Of a DNA stretch of 64,000 bases, positions 32,171-40,762 are shown one piece after another; positions within the stretch are counted from its first letter, which is position 1, and every line of letters begins with the position of its first letter. Source of the stretch: Actinoplanes italicus (lineage in GTDB: Bacteria > Actinomycetota > Actinomycetes > Mycobacteriales > Micromonosporaceae); the NCBI RefSeq assembly GCF_003001815.1, contig NZ_PVMZ01000002.1:62001-126000 (forward strand). Direction: 5' to 3'. Under the pieces are notes generated by a model that was not told the DNA's origin, searched no databases, and was given only the letters and a program-made list of their open reading frames with translations. The translations under genes and the position numbers were made by a program.

Positions 32171-33121
32171 GTGACCACCGCTCAGCGATCCCCCGGCAGG
32201 ATGTCACGTCGCGGCCAAGGCGGAGGCCCGACCGCGTACGACTTCCGGCGCCCCATCAAGCTCTCCCGCGAGCACGTCCGTACGTTGCAGATGGTCTTCG
32301 AGTCGTACGCACGGAGTTGCGGCACCCTTCTGACCACCCGGCTCCGGGTGGTCAGCAACGTTTCCCTGATCTCCATCGAGCAGCTGAACTACGACGAGTA
32401 CGTCGCCGCGCTCGCCAACCCGACGATCATCGGTGTGGTCACCCTGGACCCGTTGCCCGGAACGGTCCTGCTGGAGATCGCCCAGTCGGCGGTGATGACC
32501 GCGATAGATCATATGCTCGGCGGGCCCGGCGGTGCCCAGCCGGAGCGGCCGCTGACCGAGGTGGAGATGCCGCTGCTGCGCGGCCTGATCGAGCGGATGC
32601 TTGGCGAGCTGCGCTACGGCTTCGAGAGCATGGTGGACCTCACGCCGAAGCTCAAGGAGATCGAATACAACGCGCAGTTCCTGCGTGCGCACGCGCCCGG
32701 CGACGCGGTAGTGGTGGCCTCGTTCGAGACCAAGATCGGCGCCGAGGAGTGCATCTCCACGATCTGCCTGCCTTTCAACACGATCCTGCCGGTGCTGTCG
32801 CGCACCGAGGCGATCGTGCTGAGCGCGGCCGAGCGGCAGGTGAAGGACACCGCTCTGCGGAACCTGACCGCCGGACTTTCCGCCGCTCCGATCGACGTAG
32901 CAGTGCGATTCCAGCCCATTCGGATGCGCACCGATGACATCGTGGATCTACGCCCCGGTGACGTCGTCCCGCTCGGACATATGACCAGCCGGCCGCTCGA
33001 GGTGACCGTAAACGACATCGTTTTCGCTCATGCAGTTCCCGGTAATCAAGGCGCCCGGCTCGCGTGTCTCGTCGTGCCGTCGCCCAACGAGAGCTCGTCC
33101 AAGGAGTCTGGCCGCCCATGA
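32171..33121 (+). CDS. fliM: Flagellar motor switch protein FliM
   Basis: 316 aa from GTG 32171. The middle CheC-like domain (YDFRRPIKLSREHVRTLQMV ... FETKIGAEECISTICLPF, NTILPVL) and the C-terminal SpoA domain (IDVAVRF, DIVDLRPGDVVPLGH, VNDIVFAHAVPGNQGARLA) are complete. The usual N-terminal CheY-P docking peptide (LSQxEIDALL type) is missing: the protein begins MTTAQRSPGRMSRRGQGGGP. An in-frame stop at 32153 excludes a longer N-terminus. It builds the C ring with FliG and FliN. Confidence 0.95.
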   Translation: MTTAQRSPGRMSRRGQGGGPTAYDFRRPIKLSREHVRTLQMVFESYARSCGTLLTTRLRVVSNVSLISIEQLNYDEYVAALANPTIIGVVTLDPLPGTVLLEIAQSAVMTAIDHMLGGPGGAQPERPLTEVEMPLLRGLIERMLGELRYGFESMVDLTPKLKEIEYNAQFLRAHAPGDAVVVASFETKIGAEECISTICLPFNTILPVLSRTEAIVLSAAERQVKDTALRNLTAGLSAAPIDVAVRFQPIRMRTDDIVDLRPGDVVPLGHMTSRPLEVTVNDIVFAHAVPGNQGARLACLVVPSPNESSSKESGRP

Positions 33122-33867
33122 CCGCGCCCACCATGACCGCGCCTCAGCTGGCGCTAGCCCGGAACGCGGCCGAGGCCGCGCTGGCCGTTCTGCCCACCAG
33201 CCATGCCCTGGTGGCCGCCGACCCGGTCATACCGGACGCGGGGACGGTGATCGAGGGACAGGCGATCACGGCGCGGTTCACCGGCGCGGCCTCCGGCGAG
33301 GTCCTCGTGGTGGTCGGGCAGGACCTGGCGGACGCCCTCCGGGAGAGCCCGCTCGGCGAGCTGGACATCACGGCCGCGGTCCGGCCGGCTCTGGAGGCGG
33401 CGGCACGGGTCTTCGGCCCGGTGGTGCTCGACCCCGGCCAGCTGATGGAACCGGAGGTCGCCCTCAGCGCGCTGGCCGCCAAGGAGGGCGCGGTCGCGGT
33501 TCCGCTCCGCGACGAGTCGGAGGTACGGGCCGTCCTGGCGCTCGCCCTGAGCCAGTGGCCCGGTGACGACCCGGGGGCGGTGAACATCTCTCAGCGGGCG
33601 GCTCCCGCGCGTTCCGGGGGACGGGGCGGACTGGACATGCTGCACGACGTCGAGATGGAGGTCTCGGCCGAGCTCGGCCGGACCCGGATGAGCGTGCGGG
33701 AACTGCTGTCGCTCACCCCCGGCGCGATCGTCGAACTGGACCGGGCCGCCGGCAGCCCCGCCGACCTGCTCGTCAACGGCCGCCTGATCGCCCGCGGCGA
33801 GGTCGTCGTGGTGGACGAGAACTTCGGCATCCGGATCACCGAGATCGTCTCGCCCGGAGGGGAGTAG
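33118..33867 (+). CDS. fliN: Flagellar motor switch protein FliN (long, FliY-like)
   Basis: 249 aa from ATG 33118, overlapping fliM by 4 nt. The C-terminal about 80 residues are the SpoA/FliN domain (LDMLHDVEMEVSAELGRTRM, LLSLTPGAIVELDRAAGSPA, VNGRLIARGEVVVVDENFGI). The preceding 165 residues may be a CheC-like domain as in FliY (ARNAAEAALAVLP ... DITAAVRPALEAAARVFG), but no E-x2-N phosphatase motif is evident, so it may be structural. It completes the C ring. Confidence 0.92.
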   Translation: MTAPTMTAPQLALARNAAEAALAVLPTSHALVAADPVIPDAGTVIEGQAITARFTGAASGEVLVVVGQDLADALRESPLGELDITAAVRPALEAAARVFGPVVLDPGQLMEPEVALSALAAKEGAVAVPLRDESEVRAVLALALSQWPGDDPGAVNISQRAAPARSGGRGGLDMLHDVEMEVSAELGRTRMSVRELLSLTPGAIVELDRAAGSPADLLVNGRLIARGEVVVVDENFGIRITEIVSPGGE

Positions 33868-33872
33868 CGGTC

Positions 33873-34295
33873 TTGATCCCGCTCGTGCTCCGGGTGACCT
33901 TCGCCCTGCTGGTCGTGCTGCTGCTGATGTGGCTGCTGGCCAGGGCGGTGCGTCGGCCGTACCTCATGCGCCGTACCGGCCCGCTGACCGTGCTGGACCG
34001 CCAGCAGCTGGGCCGTGGCTCGTCCGTGGCCGTGGTCCGGGTGGCCGACCGGGCGCTCGTGCTCGGGGTCACCGACCAGCAGGTCAACTTACTCGGCGAG
34101 GCCGACGTCGACGCGTTCGAGACCGAGCCGGAGGAACACCGCGACCACCTCGAGGTGGAGCCGGACGGCCTGCACGCCAAACTGCCCGGCCGCCATCCGC
34201 TGAGTCTCGGCGGCCGGCTGGACGGTTCCCTGCTCTCCCCACGTACCTGGAGCTCCACACTGGAGTTCCTGCGCGACCGGACCACGAGGCGGTGA
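33873..34295 (+). CDS. fliO: Flagellar biosynthesis protein FliO
   Basis: 140 aa from TTG 33873. One N-terminal membrane helix (LRVTFALLVVLLLMWLLARAV) followed by the FliO core LTVLDRQQLGRGSSVAVVRVADRALVLGVTDQQVNLL, then a variable tail. FliO helps build the FliP ring of the flagellar export gate. Gene order fliN-fliO-fliP supports the call in this poorly conserved family. Confidence 0.85.
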   Translation: MIPLVLRVTFALLVVLLLMWLLARAVRRPYLMRRTGPLTVLDRQQLGRGSSVAVVRVADRALVLGVTDQQVNLLGEADVDAFETEPEEHRDHLEVEPDGLHAKLPGRHPLSLGGRLDGSLLSPRTWSSTLEFLRDRTTRR

Positions 34296-34299
34296 CGTC

Positions 34300-35058
34300 A
34301 TGAGGCGCGCGATTCCGTTGCTCATGCTGGCGGCCACCATGGTGCTGCTGCCGGCGGCCGCCGACGCGGCTCCCGCGCCTCCCTCGCCACCCAGCATCGA
34401 CATCCAGATCAACGGTACGAATCCGGACGGCAGCCGCCCGGCCTCGTCCCTCGTGATCGTCCTCGGACTGACGCTGCTCTCGGTGGCGCCCGCCCTGCTG
34501 CTGCTCTGCACCTGCTTCACCAAGGTGTTCATGGTGCTCGGTATCACGCGCAACGCGCTCGGCCTGACCAGCATGCCGCCCAACCAGGTGCTCGCCGGCC
34601 TGGCGCTGTTCCTGAGCCTGTTCATCATGGGCCCGACCGTGTCGCAGGTGAACGAGCAGGGCGTACAGCCCTATCTCAAAGGGGACAAGACCCAGTCCCA
34701 GGCGTTCAAGGACGGCGTCGAGCCGCTCAGGAAGTTCATGTACGAGGTGACGCGTGAGGACGAGCTGGCCCTGCTGATCAAAGTGTCCGGTGAGGAGCGG
34801 CCCGCCAACATCGAGTCGGTTCCGCTGACCACGCTGATCCCGGCGTTCGTGCTCTCCGAGCTGCGGGCCGCGTTCATCATCGGGTTCGTCATCTTCATCC
34901 CGTTCCTGATCATCGACCTCGTGGTGTCCGCGTCGCTGATGTCGCTGGGCATGATGATGCTGCCGCCCGTCACGGTGGCGCTCCCGTTCAAGTTGCTGCT
35001 GTTCGTGCTGGTCAACGGCTGGGCTCTGATCATCACGGCACTGGTCGGCTCGTACTGA
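34300..35058 (+). CDS. fliP: Flagellar export gate protein FliP
   Basis: 252 aa. Signal sequence (about 1-25), then the FliP membrane part: SLVIVLGLTLLSVAPALLLL, CTCFTKVFMVLGITRNALGL, PPNQVLAGLALFLSLFIMGP, IPAFVLSELRAAFIIGFVIF and SASLMSLGMMMLPPVTVALP. It forms the P5 ring of the export gate. fliR starts 4 nt after its stop; fliQ, which normally lies between them, is absent. Confidence 0.95.
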   Translation: MRRAIPLLMLAATMVLLPAAADAAPAPPSPPSIDIQINGTNPDGSRPASSLVIVLGLTLLSVAPALLLLCTCFTKVFMVLGITRNALGLTSMPPNQVLAGLALFLSLFIMGPTVSQVNEQGVQPYLKGDKTQSQAFKDGVEPLRKFMYEVTREDELALLIKVSGEERPANIESVPLTTLIPAFVLSELRAAFIIGFVIFIPFLIIDLVVSASLMSLGMMMLPPVTVALPFKLLLFVLVNGWALIITALVGSY

Positions 35059-35062
35059 CGCG

Positions 35063-35827
35063 ATGAACTTCGACATCGCCATCGCGGAGTTCCTGGCGAT
35101 CATGCTGGGAGCGGTCCGTACCGGCGCGTGGCTGATGCTGTGCCCGCCACTCAACTCGCGGCTCATCCCGGGACAGGTGAAGGCGCTGCTCTCGGTGGGA
35201 CTGACCCTCCCGATGGCGCCCTATCTGACCAGCACGGTCCCGTCGCTGGAGACCAAGGACCTGATCGCCACCGCCGCGTTGCAGGTGCTCGTCGGGGCGG
35301 CGCTCGGGTTCTTCACGGCGTTGCTGTTCTCGGCCCTGCAGGCGGCCGGTGACCTGCTCGACCTGTTCAGCGGTTTCACGCTGGCGGCGACGTACGACCC
35401 GTTCTCGCAGAGCAGTGCCTCGATCTTCGGGCGGTTCTACAACCTGGTGGCGCTCACCCTGCTCTTCGCCAGCGACGGGCACCAGATGATCCTGCGCGGG
35501 TTTCTGCAGAGCTTCCGTACGATGCCGCTCGACGCCTCGTTCTCGATGGAGACCTTCAGCCGGCTGCTGCTGAAGGGCATCGGCGAGATGTTCCTGGCCG
35601 CGATCCAGATCGCCGGGCCGCTGATCGCCGTGCTGTTCCTGGCCGACGTGGCGCTGGGTCTGCTGAACCGGGTGGCGCCCGCGCTCAACGCGTTCCAGCT
35701 CGGCTTCCCCATCAAGATCTTCCTGGTGGTGGCCCTCTCCGGGATCGCCATCGCCATGCTGCCGACCATCCTCGACACGCTCGTGGAGAAGGCGGTAACG
35801 GCGGTGGTCCGGCTCAGCGGTGGTTGA
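35063..35827 (+). CDS. fliR: Flagellar export gate protein FliR
   Basis: 254 aa, six membrane segments. Family stretches: AIMLGAVRTGAWLMLCPPLN, VKALLSVGLTLPMAPYL, SALQAAGDLLDLFSGFTLAA, and FLADVALGLLNRVAPALNAF followed by QLGFPIKIFLVV. It normally joins FliP and FliQ in the gate. Length is normal, so FliR is not a fusion with FliQ. Confidence 0.94.
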   Translation: MNFDIAIAEFLAIMLGAVRTGAWLMLCPPLNSRLIPGQVKALLSVGLTLPMAPYLTSTVPSLETKDLIATAALQVLVGAALGFFTALLFSALQAAGDLLDLFSGFTLAATYDPFSQSSASIFGRFYNLVALTLLFASDGHQMILRGFLQSFRTMPLDASFSMETFSRLLLKGIGEMFLAAIQIAGPLIAVLFLADVALGLLNRVAPALNAFQLGFPIKIFLVVALSGIAIAMLPTILDTLVEKAVTAVVRLSGG

Positions 35828-35875
35828 ACTACGCCGAAAAACGTGAGGTAGGGCGCGAGCGCGAGGAGGTGAGAG

Positions 35876-36967
35876 ATGTCCGGCGAGAAGACCGAAGAAC
35901 CCACTCAACAGAAACTCAAGAAGGCCCGCCAGGAGGGCCAGATCGGCCGGAGCCAGGACATCGGTGCCTGGGTCGGCATGCTCGCCGCGAGCATCATGCT
36001 GCCGCGCACCCTCGGCAAGACCATGGATCACGCCCAGGAGCTGATGGAGAAGATCCCGGACCAGATCGCTGATCCGGACGTCGGCAAAGCACTGGCGATC
36101 TTCCGGGAGGCGCTGCTCAGTGCCGCCTGGGCGGTTCTGCCGCTGGCGCTGACCATGATGGCGGTCGGCATCGTCGCGGCGGGCGCGCAGGGTGGCATCC
36201 GCGTCGCCACCAAGCTGTTCATCCCCAAGTTCAGCAGGCTCAACCCGTTCAGCGGCTTCAAGCGCATGTTCGGCCCGCAGGCGCTGTGGGAGGGCTTCAA
36301 GGCACTCTTCAAGACGATCGTGCTGGGCGTCGTCCTGTACCTCACGATGCAGGACATCGTGCCGGTGCTGATGACCGCCGGGCAGCTGCCGCTCGCCTCC
36401 CTGCTCGGTGTGGTCAACGACGCGGCGATCCAGCTCATCCGGGCCGCCGCGGTGGCCGGCATCGTGATGGCGGCGGCCGACTACTTCGTGGTGCGCCGTC
36501 GTACTCAGAAGCAGCTGCGGATGAGCAAGGAGGAGGTCAAGCAGGAGCACAAGAACACCGAGGGCGACCCGCTGATCAAGGCCCAGATCCGGGCCAAGCA
36601 GCACGCCATGGCACGGAACCGGCAGATGGCGGACGTGCCTACCGCGGACGTCGTGGTGGTCAACCCGGTGCACGTCGCCGTCGCGCTGCGGTACGAGCCG
36701 GAGAAGGGCGCGCCGCGGATCGTGGCGAAGGGCAAGGGCCCGATGGCCGCGAAGATCCGCGAGCTGGCCACCGAGAACCGGATCCCGATGGTGCAGGACA
36801 TCGCGCTGGCCCGGGCGCTGAACCAGAACTGCGAGGTCGGCCAGGAGATCCCGGCCGAGTTCTACGCCGCGGTGGCCAAGGTGCTGGCGTTCGTCATGAG
36901 TCTGAAGGCACGTGGTGCGGCGGCCGGTTTCCACCGCAACCCGAACCCGACCCCAGCCATGGCATAA
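35876..36967 (+). CDS. flhB: Flagellar export switch protein FlhB
   Basis: 363 aa. N-terminal EEPTQQKLKKARQEGQIGRS, four membrane helices, and the cytoplasmic domain with the autocleavage motif at 263-266. The motif reads NPVH rather than the usual NPTH; the Asn-Pro cleavage site is intact. FlhB switches export from hook to filament substrates together with FliK. RBS GGAGG precedes ATG 35876. The C-terminal tail is extended (about 20 residues). Confidence 0.95.
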   Translation: MSGEKTEEPTQQKLKKARQEGQIGRSQDIGAWVGMLAASIMLPRTLGKTMDHAQELMEKIPDQIADPDVGKALAIFREALLSAAWAVLPLALTMMAVGIVAAGAQGGIRVATKLFIPKFSRLNPFSGFKRMFGPQALWEGFKALFKTIVLGVVLYLTMQDIVPVLMTAGQLPLASLLGVVNDAAIQLIRAAAVAGIVMAAADYFVVRRRTQKQLRMSKEEVKQEHKNTEGDPLIKAQIRAKQHAMARNRQMADVPTADVVVVNPVHVAVALRYEPEKGAPRIVAKGKGPMAAKIRELATENRIPMVQDIALARALNQNCEVGQEIPAEFYAAVAKVLAFVMSLKARGAAAGFHRNPNPTPAMA

Positions 36968-37042
36968 CCACCGATTCCGGAGATTTCCTCACAACGCGGG
37001 GCAAGAGCAGGGAAGATCGAGACGTGGCGGTGCCACAGCGGC

Positions 37043-37068
37043 CTCAGTGACGGCGACGGAACGCCGAA
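37043..37068 (+). promoter_or_regulatory. FliA-type promoter for flhA
   Basis: CTCA (37043-37046), 16 nt, GCCGAA (37063-37068): full match, in the 170-nt gap between flhB and flhA, 69 nt before GTG 37138. Confidence 0.7.
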
Positions 37069-37137
37069 CAGAACAACGCCAGGACGGCGACGGCTGGGCT
37101 CGGATGGCCATCGGACTGCCCATGCTCGGAAGGTGCC

Positions 37138-39189
37138 GTGAAGAACCGAAACCTAGGCAGGTTCGCCGTACCCATAGGGGTCGTCGGCATCATCCTCATG
37201 ATGGTCGTCCCCCTCCCGACCTTCCTGCTGGACATGTTGATCGCCGTGAACATCACGGCGGCGCTCCTGGTCCTGTTGATCTCCATGTTCGTCCAGAGGC
37301 CGCTCGACTTCGCGGTCTTCCCAGCGTTGTTGCTGGTCATGACACTATTCCGGCTGGCCCTCAACATCAGTGCGACACGCCTGGTGCTTCGGGACGGCGA
37401 TGCCGGCAAGGTGATCCACGCGTTCGGCAGCTTCGTGGTCGGCGGCAACCTGGTCATCGGTCTGGTGATCTTCTCGATCCTGGTGATCGTCCAGATGATC
37501 GTGGTAACCAAGGGTGCCGAGCGTGTCGCCGAGGTCGGCGCCCGCTTCACCCTCGACGCCATGCCCGGCAAGCAGATGGCGATCGACGCCGACCTCAACG
37601 CCGGCCTGATCGACGAGGCCGAGGCGAAGAAGCGCCGCGCCGATGTGTCCGCCGAGGCCGACTTCTACGGCGCCATGGACGGTGGCTCCAAGTTCGTCAA
37701 GGGCGACGCCATCGCGGCCATCATCATCACGCTGATCAACCTGGTCGGCGGTTTCGCGATCGGGGTCGCCCAGGCCGGGATGGCCCCGGTCGATGCGATG
37801 AACCACTACAGCCTGCTGAGTATCGGCGACGGCCTCGTCTCACAGATCCCCGCGTTGCTGCTGTCGGTCGCCACCGGTCTGATCGTGACCCGCTCGGCCA
37901 CGTCCGGCGACATGGGCCAGAGCGTCACCACCCAGCTCAGCCAGAACAAACTCGCGCTGCGCATCGGCGGCGGTGCGGCCATGGCCCTCTGCGTCATCCC
38001 CGGCCTGCCGCCACTGCCGTTCCTGATCGTCGGCGCGACCGTCCTGTTGATCGCCCAGCGGGTCAAGGAACCGGTACCCGAACCGATCGAGAAGGCCGGC
38101 GCCGCCGCCGAGGCGGTCGACCTGCCCGCGCCGGACTCGCCGGAACAGCTGCTCGGCGAGATGCGTATCGACCCCCTCGAACTCGCGCTCGCCCCGGACC
38201 TGGTCGACCTGGTCGACGCCAGCAGCGGCGACCTGCTCGACCGGGTGCGCGCCCTGCGTCGCAAGATGGCCATGGAACTCGGCGTGATCATGCCGCCGGT
38301 CCGCACCCGGGACGACCTGGATCTGCCGCTCTCCTCGTACGCCATCCGGATCTCCGGTGTCGACGCCGGCACCGGTCAGGCACCGCCCGGCACCGTCCTC
38401 GCCATCGGTGAGGGACTGCAGGCACTCCCCGGCCGGGCCGGGGTCGAACCGGTCTTCGGGCTCGCCGGCAAGTGGGTGCCCGCCGAGATGCATTACCAGG
38501 CCGAGATCTCCGGCGCGACCGTCGTCGACCGGGCCTCGGTGATCATCACGCACCTGGCCGAGATCGTCCGGACCAACGCGAGCCGCCTGCTCGGCCGCGA
38601 GGACGTCCGTGCCCTCAGCGAGATGGTCAAACGCACCCACCCCGTCGTGGTGGAGGAACTGACCCCGGCCCTGCTCAGCCTGGGCCAGGTCCAGAAAGTG
38701 CTGCAGGCCCTGCTCGACGAGGGCGTGCCGATCCGCGACCTGGTCCGGATCTTCGAGGCGCTGTCCCTGCGGGCCAAGGTCTCGGTCGACCCCGACGGCC
38801 TGGTCGAGGCGGCACGCAGCGCCCTCGGCCCGGCCATCGCCGCCCAGTACACGACCGCCGGCCGGCTCACCGTGATCACGCTCGACCCGATGCTCGAGCA
38901 GAGCCTGCTCGAATCACTGCGGCCCAGCGACACCGGCGCCTTCATGGCGATCGACGGCATGCGTGCCGAGGCGATCGTCAGCGAGGCGAGCCGGCTCTCC
39001 GAGGCCGCCGAGCAGCAGGGACTCAATCCGGTCCTGGCCTGCTCACCACAGCTGCGGCTGCCACTGATGCGACTGCTGCGAGCCGGCTCCCGCCGGGTTC
39101 AGGTGCTGTCGTACAGCGAAATCTCTGGTTCCACCGCACAGATCGAGACGATAGGGGTGGTGAACGGTGCCTACGCGGGTGCTGCTTGA
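37138..39189 (+). CDS. flhA: Flagellar export gate protein FlhA
   Basis: 683 aa from GTG 37138. Eight membrane helices in the N-terminal half, with the FHIPEP signature region RLALNISATRLVL and the loop GARFTLDAMPGKQMAIDADL. The C-terminal cytoplasmic domain (about 330-683) binds chaperone-substrate complexes. It forms the nonameric ring that couples proton flow to export. The last 23 nt overlap the flhF-like gene. Confidence 0.95.
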   Translation: MKNRNLGRFAVPIGVVGIILMMVVPLPTFLLDMLIAVNITAALLVLLISMFVQRPLDFAVFPALLLVMTLFRLALNISATRLVLRDGDAGKVIHAFGSFVVGGNLVIGLVIFSILVIVQMIVVTKGAERVAEVGARFTLDAMPGKQMAIDADLNAGLIDEAEAKKRRADVSAEADFYGAMDGGSKFVKGDAIAAIIITLINLVGGFAIGVAQAGMAPVDAMNHYSLLSIGDGLVSQIPALLLSVATGLIVTRSATSGDMGQSVTTQLSQNKLALRIGGGAAMALCVIPGLPPLPFLIVGATVLLIAQRVKEPVPEPIEKAGAAAEAVDLPAPDSPEQLLGEMRIDPLELALAPDLVDLVDASSGDLLDRVRALRRKMAMELGVIMPPVRTRDDLDLPLSSYAIRISGVDAGTGQAPPGTVLAIGEGLQALPGRAGVEPVFGLAGKWVPAEMHYQAEISGATVVDRASVIITHLAEIVRTNASRLLGREDVRALSEMVKRTHPVVVEELTPALLSLGQVQKVLQALLDEGVPIRDLVRIFEALSLRAKVSVDPDGLVEAARSALGPAIAAQYTTAGRLTVITLDPMLEQSLLESLRPSDTGAFMAIDGMRAEAIVSEASRLSEAAEQQGLNPVLACSPQLRLPLMRLLRAGSRRVQVLSYSEISGSTAQIETIGVVNGAYAGAA

Positions 39190-40750
39190 GGGACCGGCCA
39201 TCGAGCCGCTGCTGGCTCAGGTACATGACGAGTACGGCTCAGGCGTCCGGATCATCTCCGCCGACAAAGTACGAAGCGGTGGTATCGGGGGCTTCTTCGC
39301 GAAGCAGCACTACGAGCTCTCCGTCGAGGTACCGGATTCAACCGAGGAAAGTGACGACATGGCGCAACAGACCGTCGCCGGCAACGGCACACACAACTTC
39401 GACCGGCTGCTCGAGCAGGCCGAGGCACAGGACCGGGTGACCGCGGATCGCCCGGCCGCCCCGGAACGGCGAACACGCCAGGAGGGCCGGCAGGCCGGCA
39501 TCGGTGACACCGGAGCGGCGTTCGCCGAGCTGATGGCCGGACTGGATGTCGCCGGTCACCTCGGCGAGGGCCGTGCCCCGGGCCGGTCCCGGTCGTCCGA
39601 GCCTCGTGAGGAGTCGCCTACCGTGCGGCCGTTCCGACCGGCGACCGCCACCGGGTCGCCGGTCAACGCGGGCCAGCGGCCACTGCCGGCCGCACTGCCG
39701 ACGATGCCGAGTTTCGGCGAGCGGCCGGCCACCTCCGACGAGCGGCCCGCGGCCTCCGGCGATCGGCGGGCCACCTTCGGAGATCGGCAGGCAGCCAAGG
39801 AACGTGAGGCTCCGGTGCCACGTGAGACCATGACACCGATCCGGGCCGCCACGGCCATGCCCCGGTCGGTCTCTCCGGCTCCGCTGCGGACCGCCGAGCC
39901 CACCCCGGCTCCGCCGCGTGCCGCCTTCGTCCAGGCGCCCGCTCCGGCTCCGATGAGGTCCGCGGCAGAGGTGTACGGGCTCGACGAGTCGATCCCGGTC
40001 TCCCCCGCCCCGGTGACCCCGGCTCCGGCGCCCGCGCTGCGCTCCGGTGATCTGGACCCGGTGCAGCGCAACCTGATCACGGTCGGCATGCCCGAATCGA
40101 TGGCCCGCAAGATCACTGGCGGTGACACGTACGCCGGTGTTCTGAGCGTGCTGGCGGCCCGCCCCGCGGCCCCCGGCATCCCGGACGGCCCCGGCGAGAT
40201 CCTGGTGCTGGCCGGCGAGGTGCACACCGCGGTGCCGATCGCCAAGCAGATCCTGGAACAGCTGCACGTCGACCAGACCCATCTGCTGCTCGCCGGCCCG
40301 TCCACGGCCGGTACCGGGCTGCACTCGTCCCGGCTCATCTCCAGCCGCACCTCGGCCGAGTCACGGGCCGAGAAGCTGCAGAGCTCAGAGCACCCGTGGG
40401 TCGTCGTGATCGACGCGCCGGTCGGCGGCACCGACCCGTTCTGGGTCAACGACATGTGTGACGCGCTTGGCGCCACCGCGCTGTGGGCCGTCGTCGACGC
40501 CACCCGCAAGACCGCGGACACCGCCCGTCACCTGCGCGGCCTCGGCGACGTCGAGGCGCTCGTGGTGCACAGCGTGGAACTCACCGCGGACCCGGCGTCG
40601 GTCCTCGGCCTGGACGTCCCGATCTTCTCGCTGGACAGCAAGCCGGCCACACCGCACGCCTGGGCCGCGATGCTGTGCGCCCGGATCGCGGCCGAGGTCA
40701 TGCCGTCGGCGGTGGTACCGCGCCGGGTGACCCGCTCCGGCCGGCGCTGA
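39167..40750 (+). CDS. FlhF-like protein with degenerate GTPase domain
   Basis: 527 aa from GTG 39167. The first 55 residues match the FlhF N-terminus (VHDEYGSGVRIISADKVRSG, GIGGFFAKQHYELSVEV), and the gene follows flhA as flhF does. A long disordered linker (about 60-290) follows. The C-terminal part keeps the SRP-GTPase layout (helical N domain about 292-330, then alternating strands), but the P-loop position (347-356) reads LAGEVHTAVP with no GKT, and the DTAG position reads VIDAPVGG. GTP hydrolysis is therefore unlikely. It may place the flagellum or bind a partner. Confidence 0.7.
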   Translation: MPTRVLLEGPAIEPLLAQVHDEYGSGVRIISADKVRSGGIGGFFAKQHYELSVEVPDSTEESDDMAQQTVAGNGTHNFDRLLEQAEAQDRVTADRPAAPERRTRQEGRQAGIGDTGAAFAELMAGLDVAGHLGEGRAPGRSRSSEPREESPTVRPFRPATATGSPVNAGQRPLPAALPTMPSFGERPATSDERPAASGDRRATFGDRQAAKEREAPVPRETMTPIRAATAMPRSVSPAPLRTAEPTPAPPRAAFVQAPAPAPMRSAAEVYGLDESIPVSPAPVTPAPAPALRSGDLDPVQRNLITVGMPESMARKITGGDTYAGVLSVLAARPAAPGIPDGPGEILVLAGEVHTAVPIAKQILEQLHVDQTHLLLAGPSTAGTGLHSSRLISSRTSAESRAEKLQSSEHPWVVVIDAPVGGTDPFWVNDMCDALGATALWAVVDATRKTADTARHLRGLGDVEALVVHSVELTADPASVLGLDVPIFSLDSKPATPHAWAAMLCARIAAEVMPSAVVPRRVTRSGRR

Positions 40751-40762
40751 CCCCACCAGCCG

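Noticed and set aside
35033..36934. Long - strand frame opposite fliR and flhB
   Set aside because: Shadow of two certain flagellar genes; His/Arg/Asp-rich translation with no recognisable domain.
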